Below, piece after piece: positions 1-5,545 of a stretch of 5,545 bases of DNA. The notes below the pieces were generated by a model that saw only the letters and a list, made by a program, of their open reading frames with translations, did no database searches and was not told the origin of the DNA. Both the position numbers and the translations under genes were made by a program. Position 1 is the first letter of the stretch. The number at the start of each line of letters is the position of its first letter. The DNA comes from an uncultured Dyadobacter sp. (lineage in GTDB: Bacteria; Bacteroidota; Bacteroidia; Cytophagales; Spirosomataceae): assembly GCA_946481035.1 (NCBI GenBank), contig CAMLNK010000342.1, forward strand, positions 1-5,545, given 5' to 3'.

Positions 1-554
1 GCGCCCGGTCGCGTGGACGGCGTGCACATGGTTACGTGCGGCATGAAAATAATGTCGGCGCCCAGCAGTTTCGTAGCCCGCACATTCTCGATGACATTGC
101 TATCATAGCAAATAAGAATGCCGCATTTCCAGCCAAACAACTCAAAAACCACATATTGATCACCCGGCGTAAGGTGTGGGTTGATGAATGGGTGCAGCTT
201 CCGGTATCTGGCAACGAGGCCGTTTTGATCTACGCAAACATAGGCCTTGTACATGTTATCATCCGCATCTTTCTCGAACAAGCCAGCCAGGACGACAATG
301 TTATGCTCTGCCGCAATGTCCTGCAAAGCACGAATGCTCGGGCCGTCGGGAATGCGCTCGGCGACTTCCAGCATTTGCTCCCGCGATAAATGCCGCGCAA
401 ATGTGTAGCCGGTGATCGAGCACTCGTGGAATGCGATAACCTGCGCGCCCGCTTGGGACGCGTCTCCGGCGAGCTGACGGATCACGCCGAGGTTGTACTC
501 CTTATCACCGCTTTTGTTTTCAAACTGGGCAGTTGCGATTTTGATCGGTTTCAT
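1..554 (-). CDS. Carbon-nitrogen hydrolase (nitrilase superfamily), 3' end cut by the window
   Basis: The minus strand is open from an ATG at 554-552 to the window edge, giving 184 codons that begin MKPIKIATAQFENKSGDK. The nitrilase-superfamily catalytic triad is visible: Glu44 in AFHE, Lys119 in RYRKLHP and Cys149 in GILICYD. The tail MPHVTMCTPST also fits the family. Members usually have about 260-300 residues, so roughly one third, the C-terminal part, is missing here. The family hydrolyses nonpeptide C-N bonds in cytoplasmic amides, carbamoyl compounds or nitriles. The amide or N-carbamoyl amidase type is more likely than a true nitrilase, but the substrate cannot be read from the sequence. 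It lies 72 nt downstream of the AraC-type regulator on the same strand. A candidate promoter and near-palindrome in that gap suggest separate control. A role in thiamine metabolism is not shown. The superfamily call is firm; the subfamily is open. Confidence 0.9.
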   Translation of the reverse strand, partial: MKPIKIATAQFENKSGDKEYNLGVIRQLAGDASQAGAQVIAFHECSITGYTFARHLSREQMLEVAERIPDGPSIRALQDIAAEHNIVVLAGLFEKDADDNMYKAYVCVDQNGLVARYRKLHPFINPHLTPGDQYVVFELFGWKCGILICYDSNVIENVRATKLLGADIIFMPHVTMCTPSTRPG

Positions 555-570
555 AGCTGGTTTTTTTACT

Positions 571-578
571 CAAAAGTA
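571..578 (-). promoter_or_regulatory. Candidate Bacteroidetes -7 promoter box upstream of the C-N hydrolase
   Basis: The minus strand reads TACTTTTG, a full match to the Bacteroidetes -7 consensus TAnnTTTG. It sits 16 nt upstream of the hydrolase ATG, so the leader would be only about 10 nt. A TTTG at 606-609 that could serve as the -33 element is 26-27 nt further upstream, longer than the usual spacing of about 19-20 nt. The -7 match is therefore good and the -33 match weak. An 8-bp match in AT-rich sequence can arise by chance. Confidence 0.35.
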
Positions 579-588
579 AATGCAGGGA

Positions 589-607
589 TTGCACATGTAT
601 TGTACAA
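589..607. promoter_or_regulatory. 19-bp near-palindrome, candidate operator
   Basis: On the plus strand this site has arms TTGCACA and TTGTACAA around a short centre. Read as 7+5+7 bp, six of seven arm positions are complementary. It lies 10 bp upstream of the candidate -7 box for the hydrolase, overlapping the -10 to -35 region, which is a sensible place for a repressor or activator site. The neighbouring AraC-type regulator is one possible binder. However, AraC proteins commonly bind direct repeats, so the assignment is only a guess. Confidence 0.3.
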
Positions 608-626
608 ACCCGACAAGAAGGAAAAA

Positions 627-1433
627 CTAATGGGGGAGCCGGATCAAATTGGCGGCGAGGATGTTTTGCGGGCTGAGGTACTGGCCGGGAGTGAGGCCGG
701 AGAGGTTCTTCATCTCGCGGATGAGGTGTGCCTGGTCGAAGAAGCCGGATTCGCAGGCTACCCCGGCGAGCGACCAATCATCCGGTTTTTTACGAAGCAT
801 TCTCAGCGCGTATTGCATGCGTGTGACGCCCGCGTAGCGTTTCGGCGAAATGCCGATCTGTTCTTCAAATTTGCGTTGCAGCTGGCGCTCTGTCGTGCCG
901 GTCAATGCGGTGAGTTGCGCGACAGAGACAAGGCCGTTTTGCCGATGGATAATATTAATGGCATTGGTTATCAGTGTATTATTTCTGCCTGGCGCTCTTA
1001 ATTGGGACAACAAAAAGCGCTCCACCGCACGGATTTTATCATGGATAGCAAGCGACGAAGCTATTTCATCATTTACCCATTTAGAATTGGTATTAAAACA
1101 ATCTTTACATCCAAGGATCTGATTCCTCAATTCCGGTGCGGGAATCCGAAATAATGCAGTCGCTCCATAAGGATAAAGCACAGCAATGAGCAACCGGATA
1201 TTGCTGTGCGCCCAAACATTGCGATAGGTATCCAGCTGACCATACAAAAAACTGGAAGGCAGCATTGCAGGGCCGGAATGCATTTCATTTTGATAAAAAA
1301 GCGGATCGCCGTAGTTGAACACCACTCCGGTATTTCCATCCGAAAAAATCCGCATGGCCGACTGTGTATCACTTTCTATGACCAGAAAATGCCGCACTAT
1401 GCCGGAGAGGAGAGGTGTAGGTTTGACCTGCAT
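627..1433 (-). CDS. AraC-family transcriptional regulator with DUF6597-like N-terminal domain
   Basis: The 268-residue protein starts MQVKPTPLLSGIVRHFL. The N-terminal part (about residues 5-100) resembles the DUF6597 sensor-like domain found in many Bacteroidetes AraC regulators. The C-terminal third is a typical AraC DNA-binding domain. Its first helix-turn-helix lies around 168-190 (VSVAQLTALTGTTERQLQRK) and its second around 220-243 (SLAGVACESGFFDQAHLIRE), followed by the usual LTPGQY. There is no signal peptide or membrane segment, so it should act in the cytoplasm. The ATG lies 6 nt after the thiF stop with no Shine-Dalgarno, so it may be transcribed as the last gene of the thiamine operon, or from a promoter inside thiF. 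The hydrolase downstream is the obvious candidate target. The ligand is unknown. The family is certain from the paired helix-turn-helix motifs; the N-terminal domain name is from memory. Confidence 0.9.
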   Translation of the reverse strand: MQVKPTPLLSGIVRHFLVIESDTQSAMRIFSDGNTGVVFNYGDPLFYQNEMHSGPAMLPSSFLYGQLDTYRNVWAHSNIRLLIAVLYPYGATALFRIPAPELRNQILGCKDCFNTNSKWVNDEIASSLAIHDKIRAVERFLLSQLRAPGRNNTLITNAINIIHRQNGLVSVAQLTALTGTTERQLQRKFEEQIGISPKRYAGVTRMQYALRMLRKKPDDWSLAGVACESGFFDQAHLIREMKNLSGLTPGQYLSPQNILAANLIRLPH

Positions 1434-1439
1434 AATTGA

Positions 1440-2480
1440 TTACCAATGTTGCGCCCAGAAACTCTGGCCTTCGTAGCCGCTCTGCACGAGCATTTTGGCC
1501 GCTTGCAGGCTCCGTTTGCCGCTGTTACAGTAGAAAACGACTTTTTTGCCCGAAGGAAAGGTTTCTATACTTTCAGGGATTTCGGAGAGCGGGATGTTCT
1601 CGCCCCCGAAATTATCCGCTTCAAATTCATAATATTCGCGAACATCCACAAGCAGAACCTGTTCGGGATCGGCTTCCTGCAATGCTTCGAACTCGTCGTA
1701 GGACATTTCGCGCGTAGTCTCTTCAACCGGTTGTTTTGCGGCAATTTCCTGAGATTTCACGGGAGCTGCCCCGGATCTTGAAAACCGGAAAACAGACTGG
1801 CTATTAGAAAGTGTATTGATTACCAACAATTTGCCGGATAGCGGCTCACCGATACCGGCAATGATTTTAATCGCCTCATTGGCCATATAAGTGCCGATAA
1901 TACCCGGCAAGACGCCCATTACACCCGCTTCCGCGCAGTTATCGCCTTCCTCGGCGTCCGGGAAAAGGCACCGGTAGGTAGGGCCGCCCTGGTAGTTGAA
2001 TACCGACACCTGCCCCTCGAAACGCAGAATGGAGCCGAAGACGAAAGGTTTATCCAATTCCACACAAAAATCATTGACAAGGTAGCGGGTCTCAAAATTA
2101 TCGGAACCATCGATGACAAGGTCGTAGCCGTGGAGCAAATCCGCTGCATTTTCGGCATTAAGGCGATCGGGGTAGGCGGTGAGCTTTACGAACGGATTGA
2201 GTACCGAGAGCTTTTCGACGGCCGTAATGGCCTTATTTTTACCAACATCATCGGCTGAGTAGAGTATCTGCCGGTGCAGGTTGGTGAGGTCCACCGTGTC
2301 GTCATCGATAATGCCGATCTCGCCCACGCCCGCCGCTACCAGGTATTGCAGGACCGGGCACCCGAGCCCACCCGCGCCCACGACGGCAACCTTGCCGGCA
2401 CGCAGTTTCTCCTGGCCCGCCAGGCCCATTTCCGGCATGATGATCTGCCGGGCGTAGCGTTTGCGTTCTATTGGGGTCAT
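1440..2480 (-). CDS. thiF: ThiF/MoeB-type adenylyltransferase fused to a rhodanese domain
   Basis: The 346-residue cytoplasmic protein has an E1-like domain at about 1-235 and a rhodanese domain at about 258-346. E1 landmarks are the nucleotide loop GAGGLG at 35-40, DDD at 59-61, the adenylation Arg70 in NLHRQ, Asp127 in DGSDNFETR, and Cys182 in NCAEAGV, which aligns with the E. coli ThiF cysteine that links to ThiS. The rhodanese loop is CNSGKRS with Cys318 as the likely persulfide carrier. ThiF adenylates the ThiS C-terminus so it can become a thiocarboxylate; the fused rhodanese probably delivers the sulfur, a job done by the ThiI rhodanese domain in E. coli. The usual paired zinc cysteines look absent: TYRC at 168-171 has only one cysteine of the first CxxC, and the second pair is not visible. 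Position after thiH supports thiF over moeB, although service to molybdopterin synthesis as well cannot be excluded. Confidence 0.9.
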   Translation of the reverse strand: MTPIERKRYARQIIMPEMGLAGQEKLRAGKVAVVGAGGLGCPVLQYLVAAGVGEIGIIDDDTVDLTNLHRQILYSADDVGKNKAITAVEKLSVLNPFVKLTAYPDRLNAENAADLLHGYDLVIDGSDNFETRYLVNDFCVELDKPFVFGSILRFEGQVSVFNYQGGPTYRCLFPDAEEGDNCAEAGVMGVLPGIIGTYMANEAIKIIAGIGEPLSGKLLVINTLSNSQSVFRFSRSGAAPVKSQEIAAKQPVEETTREMSYDEFEALQEADPEQVLLVDVREYYEFEADNFGGENIPLSEIPESIETFPSGKKVVFYCNSGKRSLQAAKMLVQSGYEGQSFWAQHW

Positions 2481-2570
2481 GTTAATGATTGAATGATTGA
2501 ATGACCGAATGATTGAATAACCGATAATTGAATACGTTTTATTCGGTCATTCAGTCATTCAATCGTTCAA
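2481..2570. repeat. Octamer tandem repeat forming a long inverted repeat between thiH and thiF
   Basis: The plus strand holds five consecutive 8-bp units at 2484-2523: AATGATTG twice, AATGACCG, AATGATTG and AATAACCG. The opposite orientation follows at 2541-2564 as ATTCGGTC, ATTCAGTC and ATTCAATC. Arms 2481-2510 and 2541-2570 are complementary at 26 of 30 positions, with 13 perfect inner pairs and a 30-nt loop. The thiH stop (2559-2561) lies in one arm, and the other arm touches the thiF ATG (2478-2480). In the transcript the whole thiF leader would therefore be folded. It could be a spreading intergenic repeat, an RNA-processing or stability element, or a brake on thiF translation. It lacks the GC-rich stem and U-tract expected of an intrinsic terminator. 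Confidence 0.85.
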
Positions 2571-3677
2571 AATTAAAGAAACGTCCCAGTCCTTCCAAAC
2601 CGGCTCGTAGCCTGCGCCGCGGATCATTTGGGCGATCTCGGCGGGCGTTCTCTCGTCCGAAATCTCGAATTGTTCGAGCGATTCCGGTTCGACGGCGTAG
2701 CCGCCCGGATTGGTTTTGGAACCTGCGCTGATGGATGTTACACCCAATTGAATGCAATGGTTCCTGAACTTCTCGGATTCGCGCGTGGAAAGCGACAGCT
2801 CGACTTCCCCGTTGAAAATCCGATAGGCACAAATGAGTTGCACCAGCTCCCGGTCGCTCATTTCTACCTTCGGTTCCAAACCGCCGGAGAAGGGCCGGAG
2901 GCGCGGGAAAGAAAGACTGTAACGCGTTTGCCAGTAGGTTTTTTCAAGATAATTTAAATGCAGGGCGGTGAAAAAACTGTCGGTGCGCCAGTCTTCCAAA
3001 CCTATCAATACCCCCAAACCCATCTTGTGGATACCCGCTTGCCCCAGCCGGTCGGGTGTTTCGAGGCGATAATTGAAATTCGCTTTTTTGCCTTTCGGGT
3101 GATGTTTCCGGTAATCTTCCTGGTGATAGGTTTCCTGATACACCAGTACCGAATGCAGCCCAAGCGGGATCAGCTCCTCATATTCGTCGCGGTCGAGCGG
3201 CTGTACTTCCATCGAAACCTGTGCGAAATGCGGGCGGATCAGTTCCAGTACTTTTTTGAAATACTCCACATGTACCGTCTGATTCGCCTCACCGGTAACC
3301 AGCAGCACGTGTTCGTACCCCATGTCTTTGATCACCTCCACCTCTTGCAGGATCTCAGACTCCGTTAAAGTACGGCGGCGCACCTTGTTATCGAGGCTGA
3401 AACCACAGTAGGTACATATATTGGTGCATTCATTGGACAAATACAGCGGCACGTACATTTGAATGGTATTGCCAAAGCGTTTCCGGGTTAGCTGCCGGCT
3501 TAGCCTTGCCATGGGTTCCAGGTATGGGGCGGCGGCAGGCGAAACCAGCGCCATGAAATCGTCCAGTGTCCTTTTCGGGGCTGTCAATGCCCGCTCTACA
3601 TCCGCGGAGGTTTTGGAATAAATTTCTTCCTTCACCGTATCCCAGGAATACCGCGCGAATTCTTCTTTAAAGCTCAT
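2559..3677 (-). CDS. thiH: 2-iminoacetate synthase (tyrosine lyase), radical SAM enzyme ThiH
   Basis: The 372-residue protein matches the usual ThiH length (377 in E. coli). The radical SAM cluster motif CX3CX2C is present as CTNICTYC, with Cys84, Cys88 and Cys91 binding the 4Fe-4S cluster. VTGEANQTV at 127-135 fits the SAM-binding GE motif, and [12 protein letters not shown] near 317-328 is a typical ThiH C-terminal signature. The enzyme splits L-tyrosine with S-adenosylmethionine into dehydroglycine (2-iminoacetate) and p-cresol; dehydroglycine supplies the C-N unit for ThiG. ThiH works in complex with ThiG, and the two genes overlap by 11 nt (ATG at 3677 inside the end of thiG), which favours translational coupling. 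Using ThiH rather than the glycine oxidase ThiO implies an oxygen-sensitive step. The last codons form part of the hairpin shared with the thiF leader. Confidence 0.97.
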   Translation of the reverse strand: MSFKEEFARYSWDTVKEEIYSKTSADVERALTAPKRTLDDFMALVSPAAAPYLEPMARLSRQLTRKRFGNTIQMYVPLYLSNECTNICTYCGFSLDNKVRRRTLTESEILQEVEVIKDMGYEHVLLVTGEANQTVHVEYFKKVLELIRPHFAQVSMEVQPLDRDEYEELIPLGLHSVLVYQETYHQEDYRKHHPKGKKANFNYRLETPDRLGQAGIHKMGLGVLIGLEDWRTDSFFTALHLNYLEKTYWQTRYSLSFPRLRPFSGGLEPKVEMSDRELVQLICAYRIFNGEVELSLSTRESEKFRNHCIQLGVTSISAGSKTNPGGYAVEPESLEQFEISDERTPAEIAQMIRGAGYEPVWKDWDVSLILND

Positions 3678-4434
3678 CCAGAAATGCGGTTAACGGGCTG
3701 CTGGCCACCGCCAGGCTCCCTTTTGATCCTAATCTGGCTTCGTAAGCCATTCTGCCTGATTGTACGGCCAGCCTGAAAGCCTCGGCCATCGCCACCGGGT
3801 CGCCGGCCACTGCGATAGCCGTGTTCACCAGCACTGCATCCGCGCCTATCTCCATTGCTTTGGCCGCATCCGAAGGCGCACCGATGCCTGCATCCACAAC
3901 GACCGGTATCTTACTTTGCTCGATGATAATTTCAAGGAAATCAATGGTTTTTAAACCCTTGTTACTGCCAATGGGCGAGCCCAGCGGCATTACCGCGGAG
4001 GCACCCGCTTCTTCCAGTCGTTTGCATAGCACAGGGTCGGCGTGAATGTAGGGCAGGATTACGAAACCCAGTTTAGCCAACTCCTCGGTAGCCTTCAATG
4101 TCTCGATCGGGTCGGGCATGAGGTACTTCGGGTCGGGGTGGATTTCGAGTTTCAGCCAGTTGGTTTCCAATGCCTCGCGTGCGAGCTGGGCCGCGAAAAC
4201 CGCTTCTTTGGCCGTGCGCACGCCGGAAGTATTGGGTAACAAATGAATATGGTTGTGGGTCAGATGGCCCAGAATATCGTCGCCCGCGTCGTGTACATCC
4301 ACGCGACGCAGGGCTACCGTCACCAGTTCGGAGCCGGAAGCGAGCAATGCTTCCTCCATCACCGCCGCCGAACTGAACTTGCCGGTGCCGGTGAAGAGCC
4401 TGGATTGAAATGTTTTATCTGCGATAGTCAGCAT
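3667..4434 (-). CDS. thiG: Thiazole synthase ThiG
   Basis: The 255-residue protein is a full-length TIM-barrel thiazole synthase. Lys95 in [17 protein letters not shown] is the conserved lysine that forms the Schiff base with 1-deoxy-D-xylulose 5-phosphate. Other family stretches are [12 protein letters not shown] (68-79), [33 protein letters not shown] and [13 protein letters not shown], the last two forming the phosphate-binding end of the barrel. ThiG joins deoxyxylulose phosphate, dehydroglycine from ThiH and sulfur from ThiS thiocarboxylate into the thiazole phosphate. The ATG at 4434-4432 overlaps the thiE stop by 7 nt, and the thiG end overlaps the thiH start by 11 nt, so the three genes are almost certainly cotranscribed and translationally coupled. 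There is no clear Shine-Dalgarno, as is common in Bacteroidetes. No key residue appears to be missing. Confidence 0.97.
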   Translation of the reverse strand: MLTIADKTFQSRLFTGTGKFSSAAVMEEALLASGSELVTVALRRVDVHDAGDDILGHLTHNHIHLLPNTSGVRTAKEAVFAAQLAREALETNWLKLEIHPDPKYLMPDPIETLKATEELAKLGFVILPYIHADPVLCKRLEEAGASAVMPLGSPIGSNKGLKTIDFLEIIIEQSKIPVVVDAGIGAPSDAAKAMEIGADAVLVNTAIAVAGDPVAMAEAFRLAVQSGRMAYEARLGSKGSLAVASSPLTAFLDEL

Positions 4435-5545
4435 AATGCTTGTTGGATTTGGTGAAATGTTTTTTGCGGGTTTGCCGCGCCAATCAATGCGCCGGACATT
4501 GCCACGCCGTGAAGGCCCGCGGCGCGGAGCCCGGAAATGTCGTCGGGCGTAATGCCGCCGATGGCAATAATGGGTGTAGAATAGCCGATTGCCTGCATTT
4601 GGTACATTAGGGTAGAATAGCCATCGATTCCCAGAATAGGGCTTAGATTTTGCTTGGTATTGGTAAACCGGAACGGCCCGAGGCCGATGTAATCTGCGCC
4701 TTCGCCTACGCGCAATGCAATATCCTCCCAGGTATTGGCCGTGCCGCCGATCACCATTTTCTTCCCCACGAGGGCGCGCGCCTGAGGCACGGGCATGTCC
4801 GTGAGGCCCAGGTGCAGGCCATGGGCTTCCACAGCCAGGGCTATATGTGGAAAATCATTAATGATCAATTTGGCCCCATAACTGTCACACAGCTGCTTGG
4901 CTTTCGAGGCAAGAGTCAGTACTTCCTCCTCAGTCCGGTTCTTCACCCGCAGCTGAATCCATCGGCAACCCGCTTCCAGCGCAAGCCGAATGCTGTCGAT
5001 ATGCGACATTGCACCAGTTTCATTGGAGATAAAATGCAATCTATCCACAAAACCAGCCTCATCCTTTTTCTCCTTATCCCCGGGTTGAAACCCGGGGCAA
5101 TGGACTGCTTTTGAATCTATTGACCCGGGGATGCAGGATGATTGCTGAAATGATGATTGTTGAAATGATGATTGCTGAGAGGAAAAATGCTGAGATGATT
5201 TTAGAGATAATTGCAATGATTTTAGATTTTCAAATTGAGCAATAGCATTGCCAGGTTTTTGCCAGATGCTGCCCAATACTGCCGCGCCATCAAAGCCCAT
5301 TTCTAATGTAGATTTCAAGTTTTCTGCATCAATGCCGCCTAATGCGATGACTTTGCCTGGAAAGCGATGTTTCTCTAATTTGAAATCAGCAGGAATTTTC
5401 GAAGGATAATCAGCTTTTGAAATACTATCAAAAACCGGCCCCAGAAATGCATAATCAAAGCAGTGCGGCAGTCTTTCAAGCTCTTCCGGATTATGTATCG
5501 AAGTGCTGAGTATAAGCCCATTGCTTTTCAATACTTCCAATGTTT
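4428..5545 (-). CDS. thiE: TenI-like domain fused to thiamine-phosphate synthase ThiE, 5' end cut by the window
   Basis: One frame is open from the window edge to the TGA at 4428-4430, about 371 codons, with no ATG before the edge, so the true start lies outside. Numbering from the TTG at 5540-5538 (not proposed as the start), residues 1-106 are the C-terminal half of a TenI/ThiE-like barrel ([39 protein letters not shown]). Residues 107-164 are a low-complexity linker. Residues 165-370 are a complete ThiE: QLRVKN, LIINDF and HLGLTD for the pyrimidine diphosphate site, [25 protein letters not shown], and IIAIGGIT for phosphate binding. ThiE couples HMP-PP and thiazole phosphate to thiamine phosphate in the cytoplasm. 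The first domain's activity is unknown; TenI relatives include a thiazole tautomerase. Separate translation of ThiE from GTG 5048-5046 would give 206 residues, the normal ThiE length, so fusion versus two products is unsettled. The gene overlaps thiG by 7 nt. Confidence 0.85.
   Translation of the reverse strand, partial: TLEVLKSNGLILSTSIHNPEELERLPHCFDYAFLGPVFDSISKADYPSKIPADFKLEKHRFPGKVIALGGIDAENLKSTLEMGFDGAAVLGSIWQKPGNAIAQFENLKSLQLSLKSSQHFSSQQSSFQQSSFQQSSCIPGSIDSKAVHCPGFQPGDKEKKDEAGFVDRLHFISNETGAMSHIDSIRLALEAGCRWIQLRVKNRTEEEVLTLASKAKQLCDSYGAKLIINDFPHIALAVEAHGLHLGLTDMPVPQARALVGKKMVIGGTANTWEDIALRVGEGADYIGLGPFRFTNTKQNLSPILGIDGYSTLMYQMQAIGYSTPIIAIGGITPDDISGLRAAGLHGVAMSGALIGAANPQKTFHQIQQALC
5046..5048 (-). 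other. Possible internal GTG start for a free-standing ThiE
   Basis: The in-frame GTG begins [10 protein letters not shown], exactly where I would expect ThiE to begin, and yields 206 residues. Purine-rich sequence lies upstream on the minus strand: GGATGAGG about 6-14 nt away and AAGGAG about 20 nt away. No in-frame ATG lies closer; Met178 is too far into the first strand of the barrel. This could be the ancestral thiE start, kept or lost after the upstream frame became continuous. Confidence 0.35.
5078..5129. repeat. REP-like CCCGGG palindrome cluster inside the TenI-ThiE linker
   Basis: A perfect 9-bp inverted repeat with a 2-nt centre occupies 5078-5097 (CCCCGGGTT, GA, AACCCGGGG). Its right arm can instead pair with a third core at 5124-5130: 5091-5106 against 5114-5129 gives 13 Watson-Crick pairs, one G-T pair and two mismatches around a 7-nt loop. 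The two hairpins share 5091-5097 and cannot coexist. On the minus strand the cluster is read in frame as roughly [20 protein letters not shown]. The build resembles REP/BIME-type mobile palindromes, which normally sit between genes; that classification is inferred, since only one copy is in view. Confidence 0.7.
5137..5179. repeat. 15-bp tandem repeat encoding QQSSF units in the linker
   Basis: Three near-identical copies of a 15-bp unit (plus strand GATGATTGYTGAAAT) lie head to tail; the copies differ mainly at one C/T position and at the ends. Because 15 is a multiple of three, the frame is kept and the minus strand encodes [15 protein letters not shown]. The unit could change copy number by slippage without breaking the ORF. 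A second, looser direct repeat, ATGATTTTAGA, occurs at 5195-5205 and 5216-5226, a 21-bp period that also keeps frame. Confidence 0.8.

Noticed and set aside
390..1001. 203-codon plus-strand ORF
   Set aside because: It lies opposite the hydrolase start and the AraC-type gene, both of which carry clear family motifs. Its translation shows no recognisable domain.
2481..2570. Intrinsic terminator between thiH and thiF
   Set aside because: The stem is AT-rich with a 30-nt loop and is not followed by a U-tract in the transcript. thiF clearly belongs to the same pathway, so termination here is unlikely.
2958..3368. 136-codon plus-strand ORF
   Set aside because: It is the antisense of the middle of thiH, which is intact and strongly conserved.
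4650..5114. 154-codon plus-strand ORF with a C-terminal GLKPGA peptide
   Set aside because: It is antisense to the ThiE domain; the GLKPGA stretch is the palindrome translated on the other strand.
5137..5179. Possible CRISPR-like array
   Set aside because: Units are 15 bp, directly adjacent with no spacers, and in frame within a coding region.
4428..5545. TPP riboswitch near the thi genes
   Set aside because: All thi genes here are internal to the operon with overlaps or a repeat-filled gap. No thi-box-like sequence was seen; it would be expected upstream of 5545.

Overview
The window looks like part of a Bacteroidetes chromosome, most likely from the Cytophagales and close to Dyadobacter. 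The grounds are the thiE-thiG-thiH-thiF gene order, a ThiF with a rhodanese tail, general lack of Shine-Dalgarno sequences, a TAnnTTTG-type -7 box, moderate GC and the protein sequences as I remember the family. The genus is inference; no search could be run.

Every gene I can support lies on the minus strand, so transcription runs from high to low coordinates. From 5545 to 1440 is the distal part of a thiamine biosynthesis operon. It starts with an ORF that is cut by the window edge and joins a TenI-like domain to a complete ThiE (thiamine-phosphate synthase). Next come thiG (thiazole synthase), thiH (radical SAM tyrosine lyase) and thiF fused to a rhodanese domain. thiE/thiG overlap by 7 nt and thiG/thiH by 11 nt. 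thiH and thiF are separated by 78 nt filled with an octamer repeat that folds into a long hairpin.

Together these genes make the thiazole moiety and join it to the pyrimidine. ThiF activates the sulfur carrier ThiS, and the rhodanese domain probably feeds it sulfur. ThiH cleaves tyrosine to give dehydroglycine, ThiG builds the thiazole ring, and ThiE couples thiazole phosphate to HMP-PP. thiS, thiC, thiD and any TPP riboswitch are not in the window and would be expected beyond 5545.

From 1433 to 627 is an AraC-family regulator that starts 6 nt after the thiF stop. After a 72-nt gap containing a candidate promoter and a 19-bp near-palindrome comes a carbon-nitrogen hydrolase (554 to 1), cut at its 3' end by the window.

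The oddest stretch is the linker inside the TenI-ThiE ORF (about 5046-5235). It carries a REP-like set of CCCGGG palindromes that can form two alternative hairpins, plus a 15-bp tandem repeat, all read in frame as protein. I found no RNA gene, CRISPR array, complete insertion sequence or clear terminator.
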